Positions 61,596 through 64,000 of a stretch of 64,000 nt of DNA are shown in pieces. Source of the DNA: UBA6168 sp964442355 (GTDB taxonomy: Bacteria > Bacteroidota > Bacteroidia > Chitinophagales > Saprospiraceae). Position numbers and translations under genes: made by a program. Under the pieces are notes generated by a model that saw only the letters and a list, made by a program, of their open reading frames with translations, was not told the DNA's origin and ran no database searches. Positions within the stretch are counted from its first letter, which is position 1; the number at the start of each line of letters is the position of its first letter. Location of the stretch: positions 1 to 64,000 of the forward strand of contig CAYTZS010000005.1 in assembly GCA_964442355.1 (NCBI GenBank). Direction: 5' to 3'.

Positions 61596-63935
61596 CTATG
61601 AAAGTAAAGGAGTCTGTCGAATCAATTTGAGCAGTGTCGCCTTGGTTTTATTTTTTGAGAGGTTATAAGATTCATAACTTTCCAATCCCCTGGTGAGCTG
61701 GCTCTCGGTTGCTCTATACCTTGAAAGCAACTGTAAAACGTCATTTTCAAGGTAAATCATTCCTTGTTTCTGAGCAAATGAGCGAAGTTTTTCCAGCGCT
61801 AAGTCAATTTCGTCATTTGCCAGGTGCTCCTTTAAGGTCTTGAGAAGTGAGGTTTCTGAATTTGGACTGGCACTTACATCTTCCCGATTGAAATATGCTG
61901 TGAGCTCTTCCAAAAACTGCGTTTCCTCCATGTCAATAAAATCAAGGTTAAATATGCTTTTGAAGCGGATTTCATAATCCTGTTGAAAAGCCTCCGACTT
62001 ACCAATTGTATATTTGATAGCTTTCGAATTCCCCAACAACTTCCAAAACAGCGGACGGAGGTACCATTTGCCAAAATCCACTCCGAGAATGAGAAACACT
62101 TCTGCTCTAAATATTTTCTCCCTGACATCGAGCGGGATGCCTTGGTCGGAAGTCAACCAGTGAAGGTAATCGAAAGCGTCCTCATTGTCGAGAATAAGGG
62201 ACTCTCTATCTTCGATGCTGCCGAGCATATCAAATAGCACCGTTTCATGGCTGCCTGAGATGACAGACTGCAAGCGATGCCTGCTTTTGTTGAATATCTC
62301 GTAGTTAAAAGGAACGGCTTCATCTTGGAGTGCCCTTTTGAGCAGGAGGTCAGGGCTGATGGATAAAATTACCGGGGAAGGAAGGCGGGCAATCAGGCGA
62401 TAGGGCAAGGTAGGTTCAAGGTCTTGATAGAATTTGTGAATCAGAAAGGAAACTTTAACTCCTTCGCTTGGACTGTAAAACTGGAACAACTCATCGTCAT
62501 CGAAAAATAGCGCCCTGAATTTTTGTACATCTTCCACGCCAAGGTATTGCTTCAATTTTTGAGATATTGTTTTCCCTTTGCTGTCTTTGTACAAGTTGGG
62601 GCCGGTCAGGATGATGCAATCCCGGTTCAACAGTGCATCTCGGATGATGTCCCAGTCTCCCGCTGTGAATTGGCGCTTGTGCTTTGCCGCCCCTTTTTCC
62701 TTTTCTTTCAGAATGGGGGAAACAAGTGCGTCGTGGCTAATTTCATACGAACTGCCTGTCGGCATCTTCTCTACCCGAATTAGCTTGGTTTCTACTAACT
62801 GGTCAAGAAGGGATTGCGTCACGCCCTTTTCCTCGAGTAGAATAGCACAATCGTACCGTACCCTCCGCCCGTTGTGAATGAGTTTATTTTGGAGGAGGCG
62901 GTGCGCTGCCCTTCCCTCCTCGTGCGTAATCAAACCTTTTTCTCTGAGGGCATTGATGCTGTTGACATAAAAATCATTCAAGATTCTTTCGATACCTGGC
63001 TTACCGCCAAGCAGTTCTTCTTTTGCCACCAATTCCTTCTCTCCTGCATTTTGCATGGCAAGAATCTGTTTTTCCACATGTTGGCACAGAACCTGGAGTT
63101 GGAAAGGCTCGATTTCTCCTTCGCTATTTTTCAGGTTACCAACCATATCGGCTATTATCTGGTCAGAATAGGTGAATGGAGCTGTTTCGAATTTTTCATT
63201 GTCCTCCATCCCGGCCGGAATAATGATAGCTTGTTTTGCCTGTTCAATATCAAGGGGGTCCAACTGGAATCTAGTGGAATAAATACCCGGGATGGTCTTC
63301 GACATTTCCTGGAGCAGAAAGAGTTTGTCCGAGCGAATGATAAACAACATTTTGAGCTTTACCGGCTTGTGCCACTCCATATATTCCCTCGTTCGTTCCT
63401 CCATTTTGGTTTTAAGGTATTTTGTGTCCACCCGCTCCGGTATTTTTCCTTCAATTAGGTAGTACAACTCTTTGAAAAAGCTTTTGCGATGCGAATCCGG
63501 ATGTGCAAAAAGTTCTTCGAACTGGTCAAAAATCAGCAGTGGGGTTTTGATTTCTTCAAAATAGTTCAGCTCTCTGGATTTGAGGAGCTCCCACACCCCG
63601 CTGTGCTTGTCGGCGTATTTCTTCCATGCGGGCTGGTACGCAATCTTTTCAATTTCTTGTTTGAGTTTGTCAAGGGGTGGATTGGCAATTTCCTGGAAGC
63701 GGAATATCAGCGGCTTTACATTACTCAGCATGGGCATCAACCCGGCTTTCAGGAGTGAGGTTTTGCCGATACCCGAACGGGCAAACATCACCACTACCGG
63801 ATTGACGTTCACTAAGTTGAGCAGGTCTTCCGCCTCTTTTTTCCTGCCGTGAAAAATTTCCCGTTCATACTCCTCGAAAGAACGGGTACCGGGGTAGCGG
63901 CTGGGCAGTTTGGATTCTATTGTTTCAGGATTCAT
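61596..63935 (-). CDS. nSTAND1 NTPase with SIR2-like domain and EAD11-like tail
   Basis: 779 residues. nSTAND1: RYPGTRSFEEYEREIFHGR, Walker A ARSGIGKTS (52-60), Walker B PLLIFDQFEELF, MLFIIRSDKLFLL, and the winged-helix end YEISHDALVSPIL. Residues ~420-640 resemble SIR2_2-type domains: DCIILTGPN, SPVILSISPDLLL, LFDMLGSIEDRESLILDNEDAFDYL, and FLILGVDFGKWYLRPLFWKLL. SIR2 effectors of phage defence destroy NAD+, but the usual TTNYD is SISPD and the KLHG histidine is Met here, so catalysis looks lost. The C-terminal ~80 residues (LLKTLKEHLANDEIDLALEKLRSF, then LLSRYRATESQ, then KATLLKLI) resemble EAD11. Its ATG overlaps the stop of the upstream gene (ATGA). Confidence 0.85.
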   Translation of the reverse strand: MNPETIESKLPSRYPGTRSFEEYEREIFHGRKKEAEDLLNLVNVNPVVVMFARSGIGKTSLLKAGLMPMLSNVKPLIFRFQEIANPPLDKLKQEIEKIAYQPAWKKYADKHSGVWELLKSRELNYFEEIKTPLLIFDQFEELFAHPDSHRKSFFKELYYLIEGKIPERVDTKYLKTKMEERTREYMEWHKPVKLKMLFIIRSDKLFLLQEMSKTIPGIYSTRFQLDPLDIEQAKQAIIIPAGMEDNEKFETAPFTYSDQIIADMVGNLKNSEGEIEPFQLQVLCQHVEKQILAMQNAGEKELVAKEELLGGKPGIERILNDFYVNSINALREKGLITHEEGRAAHRLLQNKLIHNGRRVRYDCAILLEEKGVTQSLLDQLVETKLIRVEKMPTGSSYEISHDALVSPILKEKEKGAAKHKRQFTAGDWDIIRDALLNRDCIILTGPNLYKDSKGKTISQKLKQYLGVEDVQKFRALFFDDDELFQFYSPSEGVKVSFLIHKFYQDLEPTLPYRLIARLPSPVILSISPDLLLKRALQDEAVPFNYEIFNKSRHRLQSVISGSHETVLFDMLGSIEDRESLILDNEDAFDYLHWLTSDQGIPLDVREKIFRAEVFLILGVDFGKWYLRPLFWKLLGNSKAIKYTIGKSEAFQQDYEIRFKSIFNLDFIDMEETQFLEELTAYFNREDVSASPNSETSLLKTLKEHLANDEIDLALEKLRSFAQKQGMIYLENDVLQLLSRYRATESQLTRGLESYESYNLSKNKTKATLLKLIRQTPLLS

Positions 63936-64000
63936 TGGATGATGTCATTTAATTCATCATAGATGACTTTGAATGCGTAGTCGCCGCCCCAAGAGGGGTC
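63932..64000 (-). CDS. 3' end of an upstream gene, cut by window edge
   Basis: The last 22 codons and TGA of a minus-strand gene, ending DPSWGGDYAFKVIYDELNDIIQ-type sequence (PSWGGDYAFKVIYDELND). The stop overlaps the start of the STAND-SIR2-like gene (ATGA), implying translational coupling and the same operon. Too short to assign; an adaptor or effector partner is likely from context. Confidence 0.65.
   Translation of the reverse strand, partial: DPSWGGDYAFKVIYDELNDIIQ

Overview
The window looks like part of a large plasmid or secondary replicon of a Bacteroidota bacterium, possibly of the Saprospiria (lineage is inference only). The Bacteroidota call rests on a type IX secretion (T9SS) C-terminal sorting domain at 10298-11566, TAnnTTTG-type promoter elements, and protein families typical of that phylum. 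The replicon call rests on an origin at 27.6-28.3 kb with about 14 iterons, a Rep_3-family initiator, and a ParA plus small DNA-binding partner. A linear window cannot show whether this is a free plasmid, a chromid or an integrated copy.

Layout. (1) 0-11.6 kb, minus strand: a 3406-residue secreted RHS/YD-repeat protein with a variable tip carrying an HExxH motif, preceded by a T9SS cargo protein. (2) 11.6-13 kb: about 1.4 kb without genes, holding degenerate repeats. (3) 13-21.3 kb, minus strand: a conflict operon coding for a ubiquitin-like/E2 fusion, a JAB-E1 fusion, a DUF6527-like protein, a TPR/GreAB-C/PIN nuclease and a HEPN-motif protein. The last gene is split by a fresh IS5-family insertion (13779-14645, TAA target duplication); removing the IS restores its frame exactly. 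(4) 21.6-24.6 kb: two toxin-antitoxin type modules, an XRE/ImmA-PIN pair (+) and a HigB-HigA-SecB-like toxin-antitoxin-chaperone trio (-), meeting convergently. (5) 25-30 kb: replicon backbone with KilA-N protein, parA, small partner, iteron origin and rep. (6) 30.2-33.4 kb: small cargo genes, including an HTH plus PLD-like protein.

(7) 33.7-58.2 kb, plus strand: the most striking part. A small HTH gene is followed by thirteen closely spaced genes, about 24 kb, with the look of one operon: nucleoside phosphorylase, GrpE, a lidless Hsp70, a P-loop-degenerate STAND/HEAT-like protein, an Hsp70-vWA fusion, a two-TM zinc protein, a degenerate J-domain/zinc-ribbon/Fn3-like scaffold, a zinc-ribbon GTPase, a GAP1-like protein, a membrane GTPase, a NACHT-like STAND NTPase, a pentapeptide-like beta-helix protein and an EAD11-like adaptor. 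Five of them carry the same short motif (consensus around KN-x4-S-x-I-x-AGG-x-V-x-IGD), which I take to be a shared assembly tag. (8) 58.3-64 kb, minus strand: a lipoprotein and a PEGA-like protein, then two nSTAND1 NTPases. One of these carries a catalytically degraded SIR2-like domain and an EAD11-like tail matching that of the plus-strand adaptor; a further gene runs off the right edge.

My reading is that regions 7 and 8 form one NTP-dependent conflict (probably anti-phage) system. Chaperone machinery, GTPases and STAND proteins would be joined through the IGD motif and EAD11 domains. This is inference from domain content and gene order; no activity can be seen in sequence.
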